Source of the DNA: JAAXQD01 sp963790095
GTDB lineage: Bacteria > Desulfobacterota > Desulfobacteria > Desulfobacterales > UBA11574
Assembly: GCA_963790095.1 (NCBI GenBank)
Contig: CAWBNO010000034.1
Span: forward strand, 124,001-188,000
Length of the DNA stretch: 64,000 nt
Reading direction: 5' to 3'
Part shown: positions 15,449 through 24,730 of the stretch, piece by piece
Position numbering within the stretch: the stretch's first letter is position 1
How the letters are laid out: the number at the start of each line of letters is the position of its first letter
Notes under the pieces: model-generated
Seen by the model: the letters and a program-made list of their open reading frames with translations, nothing else
Databases searched by the model: none
What the model was told of the DNA's origin: nothing
Program-made: the position numbers and the translations under genes

Positions 15449-17869
15449 ATGAAAAAAAATTTCGAATTAAAACCCGCTGACCTCAAGTCCACATGTGATC
15501 CCAAGATGTTTACATTTAAAACTACGGCAGAGGTCGATCCCTTGGATAACGTTATCGGACAGGAGCGTGCGGTTCAGGCCATCGAATTTGGGTTAAACAT
15601 GAAAAGTCCGGGATATAACATGTTTGTCACGGGGATTGAAGGCACCGGCAAATCAACCATTATCAGAGACATCATCAATGGGTATGCCAAAAAATTATCA
15701 TCTCCGGCCGACTGGTGCATGGCCAATAACTTTAAGGATGAATATCGCCCCAAACCCATTTCCGTACCCACAGGAAAAGCCACCCAGTTTTGTAAAAAGA
15801 TGGGGGATTTGATCAATGATCTGAAAAAAGAACTCCCAAAAGCCTTTGAACACGAATCCTATCAGCAGAGACAATCTAAAATCCAAAAAAAATATTCCGA
15901 CCAACAAAAAAATATCATTAAAAATCTCGAAGCCTCAGCCGCTGAAAAGAACGTCCAGATCAATCGAACCAAAACCGGATATCAAACTATTCCCGTGGTT
16001 AAAGAAAAAGCGATCTCTCCGGAAGAATATTTAGCGCTTCCAGAAGAAACACGGGTTAAGATCGAAGAGAATGTCCTTACCGTTCAGACTGAAATCGATG
16101 CCACAATCAGAGAAATCAACAAGATCAACCAGGCAATGAACTCTCAGGTCGAAAAACTGATGGAAGAAATTGCCCTGTTTGTGGTGAAACAGCGAATAGA
16201 CGTCCTAAGAGAGGGCTTTAAAGAGTGCACGGACATCCTGACATATCTGGACGAAGTTCAGGAGGACATCCTGGAAAACGTCAAGGATTTTATCGCTTCT
16301 TCCGAGGGAAAAACATCCATGGAAAGTTTGATGTTTCAACCCCCAAAACCCTCTTTTCAACGCTATGAAGTCAATGTTCTCGTGGATCATAAGAATTTAA
16401 AAGGTGCCCCGGTTATTTTTGAGACAAATCCGACCTATCACAATGTTTTTGGTCAAATTGAAAAAAGAGCCTATATGGGAACCATTACCACGGACTTTAC
16501 TATGATTCAGGCGGGTTCGCTCTTAAGGGCCAATGGCGGCTATCTGATAATGGAAATCGAATCCATACTGATGAACCCCTTTGTATGGGAAGCCCTTAAA
16601 CGTGCGCTGCAAAATAAGTTGCTATTTATAGAAGATGTCTCTTCAGGGCTGGGATACGGCACTTCATCCCTTCGCCCGGAGCCCATCCCCCTGGAAGTCA
16701 AGGTAATTTTACTGGGCAGCTATCACCTTTTCCACTTGCTCCAGAACCATGATTCAAAATTCAACAAAATATTCAAGGTCCGGGCGGACTTTGATGATGA
16801 AGTCGAAAAAAATGCGGATACAATCCAACAGTATGCACGTTTCATTGCACGTTCGTGCAAGGAAGAGGGGCTTCTCCCTCTGACGCCAAAGGGTGTGGCC
16901 GCCATCGTGGAACATGGTGAGAAATATATCTCCAACAAACTCAAGCTTTCCATCAGATTCGGACCCATTATGGGAATTTTAAGAGAAGCCGATTACTGGG
17001 CCCGGAAACGAAACGGACGGCAGGTTACAGACAAAGATGTGGTTCGGGCATACAATGAATATAGATTTCGTTATAACCTGTATGAAGAAAAAATACACGA
17101 ATCTTATGTGGACGATACGATTATGATCGATGTTGAATCGAATGTGCCCGGACAGGTGAACGCTCTGGCTGTTTATCAAATCGGTGACATCTCATTCGGT
17201 CGACCGGCCCGAATCACCGCCGAAACTTACATGGGAAAGCAGGGCGTCATTAATATTGAGCGTGAGGCCAAGCTTAGTGGAAAAACCCACGACAAAGGGG
17301 TTCTGATTCTCTCCGGCTATCTTGGCCGCACCTTTGCCCAAAACTATCCCCTCAGTTTATCCATCAGCATCACCTTTGAGCAAAGTTACGGCGGAATCGA
17401 CGGCGACAGCGCGTCCTCTACGGAACTTTATGCCATTATATCCAGTCTGTCTGACATTTCCATCCATCAAGGAATCGCGGTCACCGGATCCGTAAACCAA
17501 AAAGGAAAAATACAGGCCATCGGGGGCGTCAATCAAAAAATAGAAGGGTTTTTTGATGTGTGTAAAGCAAAAGGTCTTACCGGCAAACAGGGGGTCTTAA
17601 TTCCCCGTGCCAACGTTAAAAACCTGATGCTAAAAAGAGAGGTGGTCAATGCCGTGAAAAAGGGGCTATTTCATGTCTACCAGGTTTCAACCGTCGAACA
17701 GGGGATAGAGATATTGACGGGCGTCCCTGCAGGAATACCCGACCCGGACGGCAACTTCCCTGAAGGGTCCGTTTTTGGCAAAGTACAGGAAAAACTCAAA
17801 CGATACCTGGAACAATCCCTCAAACTTATGAAACAGATTGAGTCTGAAAACAGGGAAATAGAACCCTGA
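15449..17869 (+). CDS. Lon-family AAA+ ATP-dependent protease (non-LonA type)
   Basis: An 806-residue cytoplasmic protease. The AAA part contains Walker A GIEGTGKST (about 62-70) preceded by DNVIGQERAVQAIEFGL. A long helical insertion, about 120-290, separates the halves of the ATPase module. The proteolytic domain has Ser654 in DGDSASS and Lys697 in GGVNQK, exactly 43 residues apart as in E. coli Lon (Ser679/Lys722). The N-terminal substrate domain of LonA is missing. Such proteins are often annotated as 'Lon protease family' or LonB/C-like. A GAGCAGATA site precedes the start. Gene order gives no substrate hint. Confidence 0.92.
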   Translation: MKKNFELKPADLKSTCDPKMFTFKTTAEVDPLDNVIGQERAVQAIEFGLNMKSPGYNMFVTGIEGTGKSTIIRDIINGYAKKLSSPADWCMANNFKDEYRPKPISVPTGKATQFCKKMGDLINDLKKELPKAFEHESYQQRQSKIQKKYSDQQKNIIKNLEASAAEKNVQINRTKTGYQTIPVVKEKAISPEEYLALPEETRVKIEENVLTVQTEIDATIREINKINQAMNSQVEKLMEEIALFVVKQRIDVLREGFKECTDILTYLDEVQEDILENVKDFIASSEGKTSMESLMFQPPKPSFQRYEVNVLVDHKNLKGAPVIFETNPTYHNVFGQIEKRAYMGTITTDFTMIQAGSLLRANGGYLIMEIESILMNPFVWEALKRALQNKLLFIEDVSSGLGYGTSSLRPEPIPLEVKVILLGSYHLFHLLQNHDSKFNKIFKVRADFDDEVEKNADTIQQYARFIARSCKEEGLLPLTPKGVAAIVEHGEKYISNKLKLSIRFGPIMGILREADYWARKRNGRQVTDKDVVRAYNEYRFRYNLYEEKIHESYVDDTIMIDVESNVPGQVNALAVYQIGDISFGRPARITAETYMGKQGVINIEREAKLSGKTHDKGVLILSGYLGRTFAQNYPLSLSISITFEQSYGGIDGDSASSTELYAIISSLSDISIHQGIAVTGSVNQKGKIQAIGGVNQKIEGFFDVCKAKGLTGKQGVLIPRANVKNLMLKREVVNAVKKGLFHVYQVSTVEQGIEILTGVPAGIPDPDGNFPEGSVFGKVQEKLKRYLEQSLKLMKQIESENREIEP

Positions 17870-17876
17870 TAAAATT

Positions 17877-17986
17877 GTAAAAAGTGAAACGTGAAATGTG
17901 AAACGACTACATTTAGTACATTATGAGGCAATATTAAACAGCATATAGACTTTTCACGTTTACCTTTTTACTTTTTACGGAACTAT
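17877..17986. repeat. 110-bp dispersed palindromic element, copy A
   Basis: Starts GTAAAAAGTGAAACGTGAAA and ends CTTTTTACGGAACTAT, so the two ends are inverted copies of the GTAAAAAGT / GTGAAA words. A second copy of identical length is at 60817-60926 and a third, inverted and with a longer word array, at 46397-46530. The central 50 bases are also conserved between copies. Confidence 0.85.
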
Positions 17987-18083
17987 CCACCCTGAATGAG
18001 CTAAAAATATGATCTATTGTTTCTTTATGTTTCTTACGCTCAAATAGAATCAATTGGCGTGTTGGGTTTGAAAGGCAGGCGGC

Positions 18084-18644
18084 ATGAACATCATCACCAC
18101 ATCCATAGAAGGTATTCTTATCATTGAGCCCCAAACATTCGAGGATCAACGGGGTTTCTTTTTGGAGACATACAACCAAAGCAGATATGTCAAAGCCGGT
18201 GTTAACAAGCTATTTGTCCAGGATAATCTTTCGTATTCCTTGAAGGGCACCGTAAGGGGGCTCCATTTTCAGATCGAAAATCCCCAGGCAAAGCTGGTGC
18301 ATGTCATTACCGGAGAAATCTTTGACGTCGCCGTTGACATCCGGCAGGGATCGGCCACATTCGGCCAATGGACCGGCATCCATTTATCGGATAAAAACCG
18401 GCGTCAGCTGTATATACCCGAAGGATTTGCCCATGGTTTCTGTGTATTGAGCGACGCCGCACACTTTTCTTACAAATGCTCGGATTTCTATGCGCCGGAA
18501 GATGAAGGCGGCATTATCTGGTCTGATCCGGATATCGGTATTCGCTGGCCTGTTGAAAACCCGATTATTTCGGAAAAGGACCAACAGTACCCAAAACTGT
18601 CCGACCTTATCCACGAAAAGCTTCCGGTTTCTAAGAAGCATTGA
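18084..18644 (+). CDS. rfbC: dTDP-4-dehydrorhamnose 3,5-epimerase
   Basis: Third enzyme of dTDP-L-rhamnose synthesis: double epimerisation of dTDP-4-keto-6-deoxyglucose. The 186 residues match the family length. Seen motifs include FEDQRGFFLETYN near the start, the catalytic-His region GTVRGLHFQ, LVHVITGEIFDVAVDIR, and the C-terminal YIPEGFAHGFCVLSD with the conserved Tyr and His. The other rml genes are not beside it; it precedes a U32 peptidase whose start follows immediately, so the two probably share a transcript although the functions are unrelated. Confidence 0.95.
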   Translation: MNIITTSIEGILIIEPQTFEDQRGFFLETYNQSRYVKAGVNKLFVQDNLSYSLKGTVRGLHFQIENPQAKLVHVITGEIFDVAVDIRQGSATFGQWTGIHLSDKNRRQLYIPEGFAHGFCVLSDAAHFSYKCSDFYAPEDEGGIIWSDPDIGIRWPVENPIISEKDQQYPKLSDLIHEKLPVSKKH

Positions 18645-18659
18645 GTGATATTGAAAAAG

Positions 18660-19892
18660 ATGGCCAAGACATCCCATAAAGTAGAACTCCTTGCACCTGC
18701 AGGTAATTTCGAAAAACTGGAGATTGCCGTCCACTATGGCGCCGATGCCGTCTACTTTGCAGGCAAGGCGTTCAATCTGAGAAACTTTTCCCAGAACTTC
18801 ACCCTCGACGAGATCCAAAAAGCCGTCGAGTTTTCCCGAAAACACAACGTTAGAGCCTATGTGGCCTGCAACACATTCGCCAGAAACCATGAGCAAACGG
18901 CAATTTTCGAATATCTTGATTCACTGGGAGAAATCGGTCCAGATGCCCTCATCGTAGCAGATCCCGGTATTTTTATGACAGCATCCAAAATCATACCGGA
19001 AATTCCCATTCATCTGAGCACCCAGGCCAACACCACCAACTACCAAAGTACGCTGTTTTGGCAAGAACTCGGCGTCAAAAGAATAAACATCGCAAGAGAG
19101 TTATCTTTAACGGAGATTAAAGAGATCGCCCTTCGCTGTGATCTGGAAATCGAGGCCTTTGTCCACGGATCCATGTGCATATCATACTCGGGACGATGCC
19201 TTTTGAGCAGCTTCTTGGCAAACCGGGACGGCAATCGAGGCATGTGCACCCAATCCTGCCGTTGGAAATATGCCCTTGTGGAGGAACTCAGGCCCGGTCA
19301 TTATCTGCCCATTGCTGAAGATGACACCGGGAGTTATATATTCAATTCAAAGGACCTGTGCATGATCGAACATATCCCTGAGGTGATCGATTCAGGCATT
19401 TTTTCATTGAAAATCGAAGGACGAATGCGGGGTATCAACCATCTGGCATCGACGGTCAAAACCTACCGGGAAGCCATCGATGCCTATTATGAGAACCCTG
19501 GAGACTTCAGGGTCCAAGAAGACTGGCTTTATCAACTGGCTTCTGTCAGACACAGAGGGTACTGCACCGGCTTCTTCTTTGATGATCCGAATCAGATATT
19601 GCCGGATTATGAAAATATGAAAAACAATGGCCATCTGTTTGTTGGGAAAGTTCTGGAGGACACCCAATCATCGGATGTAAAAATCGAGGTGAGAAACAAG
19701 ATTTTCAATGGCGACAGGGTTGAAGTGCTCAAAACAAAAGGACCTCCGACACCCGACCGAATTAACGCCATCTTTGATGAAAACGGACTTCCCTTATCAT
19801 TTGCCCAGCCGGGCAGTAAGGTGTTCATTTCACTGAACCATGATTATTCAACGAATGATTTGATCCGGAAGGTCCAGGAAAAGGAACGGTGA
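18660..19892 (+). CDS. trhP: U32 family protein, TrhP/YegQ-type tRNA hydroxylation enzyme
   Basis: About 410 residues. It opens VELLAPAGNFEKLEIAVHYG, the U32 signature, and carries the Cys-rich core GSMCISYSGRCLLS and RGMCTQSCRW near 175-210, which in E. coli TrhP (YegQ) hold an iron-sulfur cluster used to form 5-hydroxyuridine at tRNA position 34 with prephenate. YIFNSKDLCM and FSLKIEGRM are also typical of that subgroup. Older annotation calls these 'collagenase-like peptidases'. The start is taken at ATG 18660; GTG 18645, directly after the rfbC stop, is possible. The stop overlaps cobO. Confidence 0.88.
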   Translation: MAKTSHKVELLAPAGNFEKLEIAVHYGADAVYFAGKAFNLRNFSQNFTLDEIQKAVEFSRKHNVRAYVACNTFARNHEQTAIFEYLDSLGEIGPDALIVADPGIFMTASKIIPEIPIHLSTQANTTNYQSTLFWQELGVKRINIARELSLTEIKEIALRCDLEIEAFVHGSMCISYSGRCLLSSFLANRDGNRGMCTQSCRWKYALVEELRPGHYLPIAEDDTGSYIFNSKDLCMIEHIPEVIDSGIFSLKIEGRMRGINHLASTVKTYREAIDAYYENPGDFRVQEDWLYQLASVRHRGYCTGFFFDDPNQILPDYENMKNNGHLFVGKVLEDTQSSDVKIEVRNKIFNGDRVEVLKTKGPPTPDRINAIFDENGLPLSFAQPGSKVFISLNHDYSTNDLIRKVQEKER

Positions 19893-20407
19893 TGAAGGGT
19901 TATATACAAGTATATACCGGCGAGGGAAAGGGAAAAACCACTGCGGCTTTGGGGCTGGCCATTCGGGCCGCCGGCGCCGGACTGAAGGTTTTTATCGCCC
20001 AATTTATCAAGATGGGCGAATACAGTGAAATAAAGGCTCTGAAAAGATTCGAGGATTTGATAACAGTCGAACAGTTCGGCAAAGGCCGATTTATCAAGGG
20101 GAAGCCGTCCCCCGAAGATATCAAAGCCGCCCAAAAAGGGCTTGAAAAAACACGTGCGATTCTCTCTTCAGGCAAACACAATGTGGTCATCATGGAAGAA
20201 GCGAACGTTGCCGTCAAGATCGGGCTTTTTTCCGTCCAGGATATTCTTAAAATTATGGCAGTAAAACCCCAAGACGTAGAACTCGTCATCACCGGACGGG
20301 GTGCGGATTCCCGAATAATAGAAAAAGCTGATCTGGTGACCGAGATGAAGGAGATCAAACATTATTTTCAAAAAGGGGTGGCGGCCAGAGTCGGGATTGA
20401 AAAATAA
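19892..20407 (+). CDS. cobO: Cob(I)yrinic acid a,c-diamide adenosyltransferase
   Basis: Transfers the adenosyl group of ATP to cobalt of corrinoids (CobO/BtuR/CobA type). The 171 residues show the P-loop GEGKGKTTAALGLAIRA right after MKGYIQVYT, then FIAQFIKMG, and MEEANVAVKIGLF in the centre, as expected. The ATG at 19892 overlaps the stop of the U32 gene by one base, with GGAAAAGGAAC as ribosome site. Corrinoid cofactors are heavily used in anaerobes of this type (methyltransferases, reductive acetyl-CoA pathway). No other cob or cbi gene is in the window. Confidence 0.95.
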   Translation: MKGYIQVYTGEGKGKTTAALGLAIRAAGAGLKVFIAQFIKMGEYSEIKALKRFEDLITVEQFGKGRFIKGKPSPEDIKAAQKGLEKTRAILSSGKHNVVIMEEANVAVKIGLFSVQDILKIMAVKPQDVELVITGRGADSRIIEKADLVTEMKEIKHYFQKGVAARVGIEK

Positions 20408-20414
20408 CCCTTAT

Positions 20415-20663
20415 TTATTCCTTCACTATAAGTGCCGCAGCTTCTTCAAATTTTTTGCTGATCTTCAGGGTCATCTCCGCTGCATCTTCCAGTAATGAAC
20501 TCGCCTTGCCCATGTTTTTCGCTTTTGCTTTTTGCGCCCAATCCCTGTATGTTTCAGCATGATCATCATTATGCTTTATCCAGTGTTCGAGCAGTTTGAT
20601 CATTTTTTCATCAAATGTTAAGGTGCTCTGTATCTCATGATTATGGGAATGATGATAGGTCAT
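20415..20663 (-). CDS. Small His-rich helical protein
   Basis: An 82-residue protein starting MTYHHSHNHE and continuing as an amphipathic helical domain (FDEKMIKLLEHWIKHNDDHAETYRDWAQKA). The His cluster suggests binding of Ni, Co or Zn. Similar short His-headed proteins occur beside cobalt- and nickel-handling genes in anaerobes; this one is 7 bases from the end of cobO, converging on it. A metal-carrier role linked to cobalamin is only inferred. The ribosome site AGGAGAATTAAA is clear. Confidence 0.75.
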   Translation of the reverse strand: MTYHHSHNHEIQSTLTFDEKMIKLLEHWIKHNDDHAETYRDWAQKAKAKNMGKASSLLEDAAEMTLKISKKFEEAAALIVKE

Positions 20664-20835
20664 TTTAATTCTCCTGGACGATCACCCCGAACAAAAAAAA
20701 ACAACCATCGGGGGGCAAGGGTTATGTGTTATTCTGAACGCGATAAGTTTTTCAATGGGCTCAATCGGTATGTTCTTCGTTACCGGTTTTTACACGCATC
20801 ACCGGTGACAGTCAATACCTATCGATGGAAAAATT

Positions 20836-22812
20836 ATGTCCGGATTTCGGTTTAATAAAAAGAATATCGCAATAGCACTCCTATTTTTCTGTGGCGCTGT
20901 TTTCGGTATAATGGCCGGTGTTTTTTTAGCCATGACCCATGACCTGCCTCAGATTCTAGCCCTCAAAACATTTACACCCTCTTCCATTACGCGAATTTAT
21001 TCAGCAGATAAAGCGCTTCTGGCAGAACTTTTTGTAGAAAAAAGGGACCCTGTCCCACTGGAAGTCATTCCATCGTACCTCACAAAAGCCCTCGTTGCCA
21101 CAGAAGACCGGAACTTCTACCAACACAGCGGCATCGATCTAAAAAGCATCTTTAGGGCCATTCTCAAAGATATCCGTGCCGGAAAATTTATTGAAGGGGC
21201 CAGTACCATCACCCAGCAACTTGCCAAGACCCTCTTTCTTACCCCGCGGAAAACCTTATTGCGGAAAATAAAGGAAGCATTTCTGGCATTTCAGATCGAA
21301 CGACGCTACACCAAAGATGAAATCATCGCGCTTTACCTGAATCAGATATACTTCGGCAGCGGCGCTTACGGTGTCGAATCTGCCGCCAGAATATTTTTTG
21401 GAAAATCCGTAAAAGACCTCGACCTTGCCGAGTGTGCGCTGTTGGCAAGTCTACCCAAAGCACCGTCTCGATACTCCCCCCTGATTAACAAGGATCTTGC
21501 CCTGACACGCAGAAATATTGTCCTAAGACAGATGAAAGAAACAGGCATTATCACTGAAACGGAATTTAATCGAGCCAAACAAGACCCCTTACATCTTGCC
21601 GAACAACACCACAATCTGCTTAAAGCGCCCTACTTTGTAAATCAGGTCAAAAAATTTCTCGAAAAGACGGTTGGGTCGTCAAGGCTTTACAAAGGCGGGC
21701 TGAACGTTGTTACGACCCTCGATTTCAAGCTCCAAAAGGCAGCGGAACTTGCGGTGGAAAACGGACTTTCCGAACTTGAAAAGCGGATGAAACGTAACGG
21801 AATTAAAACCCCCGATCCCCAATGTGGCCTGGTCTCCCTGAATGTACAGACCGGTGGTATTTTAGCGATGATTGGGGGAAGAAATTATTCAAAATCTCCT
21901 TTCAACAGAGCCGAAAACGCGAGAAGACAACCTGGATCTGCATTTAAACCCGTGGTCTATGCATATGCCATTGAAAAGGGCTTCTCCCAGAGCAAATCCA
22001 TTCTCGATGCCCCGGTGGTTTTTAGGGCCGGAGACCGGAAAAAAGACTGGAGACCGGAAAATTTTTCCGGGGGCTATAAAGGGGAAATGACCCTCCGAAA
22101 GGCGCTGGCACTTTCGGAGAATATTCCGGCGGTAAGGCTCATTGAAATGCTGGGTGCGTCCTCGGTGGCAATGTTTGGACACGCCCTGGGGATTGAATCC
22201 ACTCTGTATCCGAACCTCTCACTGGCCCTGGGCACATCCGAAGTTACGCTGATGAATCTGACGGCTGCGTACACGGTCTTTCCCAATAAGGGAGAACTGA
22301 TAAAACCGTATGGGGTCATGGAAGTCGTCGATCGGAGGGGTCGGGTGGTCTGGCGGGTAAAACCCCAAAAAAAAGTGGTCATGTCACGGGTTGGTGCGTC
22401 GATAATAACCGATATGCTCTGGGGGGTCATTCAGGAAGGCACCGGGAAGAGAGCACGGGTCATCAAACGTCCTGTTGCCGGGAAAACCGGCACCACCAAC
22501 AACTTTAAAGACGCTCTTTTCATCGGTTTTTCGCCGTCCATAGCCACCGGTGTATGGGTGGGGCAGGATTCATTTAACACCCTCGGCAAAGGGGAAACCG
22601 GGGCGAAGGCCGCACTTCCCATCTGGATCGAATTTATGGACAAAGCACTTTTGGCCAAACCCATACAATATTTTGACATACCGGACGCGGTGGTAAAAGT
22701 GCCCATGGATCCCACAACCGGCTGCCGTGTAACGGATGATTCACCCCATGCTGTTTCAGCGCTTTTTAAGAAGGGAACCGAACCGACGCAAACCCGGTGT
22801 GGAAAAAACTAG
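20836..22812 (+). CDS. mrcA: Penicillin-binding protein 1A (bifunctional)
   Basis: Inner-membrane peptidoglycan glycosyltransferase and transpeptidase, 658 residues. One N-terminal membrane helix (13-33) is followed by the GT51 domain with TEDRNFYQHSGID (catalytic Glu90), GASTITQQLAK and RKIKEAFLAFQIER. The transpeptidase domain has Ser368-x-x-Lys371 in PGSAFKP, SEN in ALSENIPAV, and KTGTTNNFKDALFIGF. The protein ends soon after the transpeptidase, without the long C-terminal extension of E. coli PBP1A. It is a monocistronic gene. Confidence 0.95.
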   Translation: MSGFRFNKKNIAIALLFFCGAVFGIMAGVFLAMTHDLPQILALKTFTPSSITRIYSADKALLAELFVEKRDPVPLEVIPSYLTKALVATEDRNFYQHSGIDLKSIFRAILKDIRAGKFIEGASTITQQLAKTLFLTPRKTLLRKIKEAFLAFQIERRYTKDEIIALYLNQIYFGSGAYGVESAARIFFGKSVKDLDLAECALLASLPKAPSRYSPLINKDLALTRRNIVLRQMKETGIITETEFNRAKQDPLHLAEQHHNLLKAPYFVNQVKKFLEKTVGSSRLYKGGLNVVTTLDFKLQKAAELAVENGLSELEKRMKRNGIKTPDPQCGLVSLNVQTGGILAMIGGRNYSKSPFNRAENARRQPGSAFKPVVYAYAIEKGFSQSKSILDAPVVFRAGDRKKDWRPENFSGGYKGEMTLRKALALSENIPAVRLIEMLGASSVAMFGHALGIESTLYPNLSLALGTSEVTLMNLTAAYTVFPNKGELIKPYGVMEVVDRRGRVVWRVKPQKKVVMSRVGASIITDMLWGVIQEGTGKRARVIKRPVAGKTGTTNNFKDALFIGFSPSIATGVWVGQDSFNTLGKGETGAKAALPIWIEFMDKALLAKPIQYFDIPDAVVKVPMDPTTGCRVTDDSPHAVSALFKKGTEPTQTRCGKN

Positions 22813-22834
22813 AAGCTGTTTAAAAAGAAGTGAC

Positions 22835-23896
22835 TTAGGTGTATATAAAATTCAAAGAAATCGGGGGATTCTTCCATACACCCGGCTTCGGCAGAATATG
22901 CTGTCCGCTGACGGTCAGCCAATTCAAGTCGGGTTTGATGTCCCGCAATTTGCCGTCGTCCGGGGGTCTGGCGTGATTGGTAAAGGAGTAGGTGGCCTGG
23001 AAAATACAGACACCTTTGTTTTTTGCGCGGGTCACGCAATAATTTTTTTTGAAGGTGCGGGGGGTCATGTTATTTGCCTCTGAAACCTGGTCCATTTCAA
23101 TATCCGTCAGTTTCATTAGAATCGATTTTGAAACACCCCTTTCTGAAATCCGCATCAATGCCCTCGACTCGCTGCTTCCGACATAAATCGTGGAAATACA
23201 CAAAATTTTCTTTAAATACTGGGCCGCAACAATAGCGGCAGTCCTTCGGCCGCCCACTTCAAAAGGAAGACAGTAATACTCGAAAAATTTTTTCTGAATA
23301 TCTTCGGCGTATTTATCTCCCCGTTCATACAAATCTTTTGAGATATATCGAAGGCTGATGCCCAAATCTTCGGCTGCATCTGCAATGGGCCAGTCAATTC
23401 TCACATGAAAATGTGAAAGGCTGAATCGGTCCCTTTTTTTGCTGGCAGCATCCCTCTGGATGAGGAGTGCATAATCAACGGGCAGTAGAATGTCTATCAA
23501 ATTATTGAAATGGGCAGAATCCAGGAATTTCTGATTTCTATCAAATTTACCTGAAAGGGGCAGGGTGTCATACCGGAGAAGATTGGCCTTGTTGGTTTTG
23601 TTGGTTTGATAAAATCGAATATATTTCTTGTGAGTTGCAGGGATGTTATCTTCCAAAAAAATCACTAGAAAAGCATTCTGGCATTCATACTCCACAGTCG
23701 GAATACGTGCACGGGGTTTTAGCTCTCGCTTTTCAACAAACGGATATGGGGTCTTTTTAAGAATAAATTTATTATAAGAATCGATCAGCGCATACTGAAG
23801 CATCTGCTGATCCAACTCATCCCGCAGCAATTCGTAATAAGATCGCCGGAGTCTGTTTTTCTGACTCAGCTCTTCTCTTACACACCAGAATGCCAA
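22835..23896 (-). CDS. Conserved-looking hypothetical protein, 353 residues
   Basis: I do not recognise a domain. The protein is soluble, basic, with no signal or membrane segment. It appears to begin with TTG at 23896, six bases after AAAGGAG. Notable stretches are VEYECQNAFLVIFLEDNIPATHKKYIRFYQ, broken here as a strand-rich N-terminal part, and a central helical part with DAAEDLGISLRYISKDLY, which has the look of a helix-turn-helix. SEANNMTPRTFKKNYC near 280 may be a second one. A role in DNA binding is therefore conceivable but unproven. It converges with the PBP gene and is followed in the same direction by nothing closely spaced. Confidence 0.65.
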   Translation of the reverse strand: MAFWCVREELSQKNRLRRSYYELLRDELDQQMLQYALIDSYNKFILKKTPYPFVEKRELKPRARIPTVEYECQNAFLVIFLEDNIPATHKKYIRFYQTNKTNKANLLRYDTLPLSGKFDRNQKFLDSAHFNNLIDILLPVDYALLIQRDAASKKRDRFSLSHFHVRIDWPIADAAEDLGISLRYISKDLYERGDKYAEDIQKKFFEYYCLPFEVGGRRTAAIVAAQYLKKILCISTIYVGSSESRALMRISERGVSKSILMKLTDIEMDQVSEANNMTPRTFKKNYCVTRAKNKGVCIFQATYSFTNHARPPDDGKLRDIKPDLNWLTVSGQHILPKPGVWKNPPISLNFIYT

Positions 23897-24006
23897 ACTC
23901 TGCTCCTTTCGGGTTACCTCATGGGGTAAGATTCACTGTATTGTTGTTTATTTTTTCTTTTAATAGCACTAATTTAGGAAAACGTCAACGAGTAAGCAAA
24001 AGTTCA

Positions 24007-24714
24007 TCAATCCCCGTTAAATTTTTCAAGCCATCGATACAAGGGGGCTCTATAGATATAGGCCAGAAAAACGATGATAAGGCAGACACCCATGATCACT
24101 GCGAACAATCCGTACCTTTGTTCAAAAACATACGCGCCTTGAAGACTTAGCATCAATGTTCCCGGCATCCGTCCGATGGTCGCGATCACCATGAAAACCG
24201 TTAAAGGAATGGCGCTCAATCCGAGAAATAAGCACAGGTAGTCTTTAGGAAAACCGGGAAAAACAAATAAGACGAACAGAACGATAACGCCTTGGCGTTT
24301 AACAACCCTGTCCAGACGTTCCAGCTGATGTGGGGGAATGATCTTCCTGACATAATGTTTTCCCAAAAAACGACCGACTGAAAAATTGAGCAACGATCCT
24401 AAAGTCAAACCGATACTCGAATATAAAAAACCCTTTGCCGCGCCAAACAAAAACCCGCCGATAAATCCGGTGGCTTCGCCTGGAAACGGTGCCAGGAGCA
24501 CCTGGAGTATCTGAATGATGATGAAAACTAACGGTGCGCCGCGGCCAAAAGAAGCGATAAAAACTTTGATCTGATCTCTGTCCGTAAAAAGATGGTAGAA
24601 GACGGTGATTTTTTCCCACAGGAAGGTTCGGTTCAGATATCCCAAAAGAACAAGGGCAACGATAACCGCGACGACGAAAAGTGTATGTTTTCGGGAAAAA
24701 CCCTTGAGAGACAT
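24007..24714 (-). CDS. TVP38/TMEM64 (VTT) family membrane protein
   Basis: An integral membrane protein of 235 residues with about five hydrophobic segments. The VTT/DedA core is recognisable: FPGEATGFIGGFLFGAAKGF, then SIGLTLGSLLNFSVGRFLG, then FVFPGFPKDYLCLFLGLS. Members of this superfamily are implicated in lipid scrambling or undecaprenyl-phosphate recycling, but the TVP38 subgroup has no fixed bacterial function. It begins 16 bases after pgk on the same strand, so the two are probably co-transcribed. Confidence 0.88.
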   Translation of the reverse strand: MSLKGFSRKHTLFVVAVIVALVLLGYLNRTFLWEKITVFYHLFTDRDQIKVFIASFGRGAPLVFIIIQILQVLLAPFPGEATGFIGGFLFGAAKGFLYSSIGLTLGSLLNFSVGRFLGKHYVRKIIPPHQLERLDRVVKRQGVIVLFVLFVFPGFPKDYLCLFLGLSAIPLTVFMVIATIGRMPGTLMLSLQGAYVFEQRYGLFAVIMGVCLIIVFLAYIYRAPLYRWLEKFNGD

Positions 24715-24730
24715 TCGATAGTTTTTCGGA

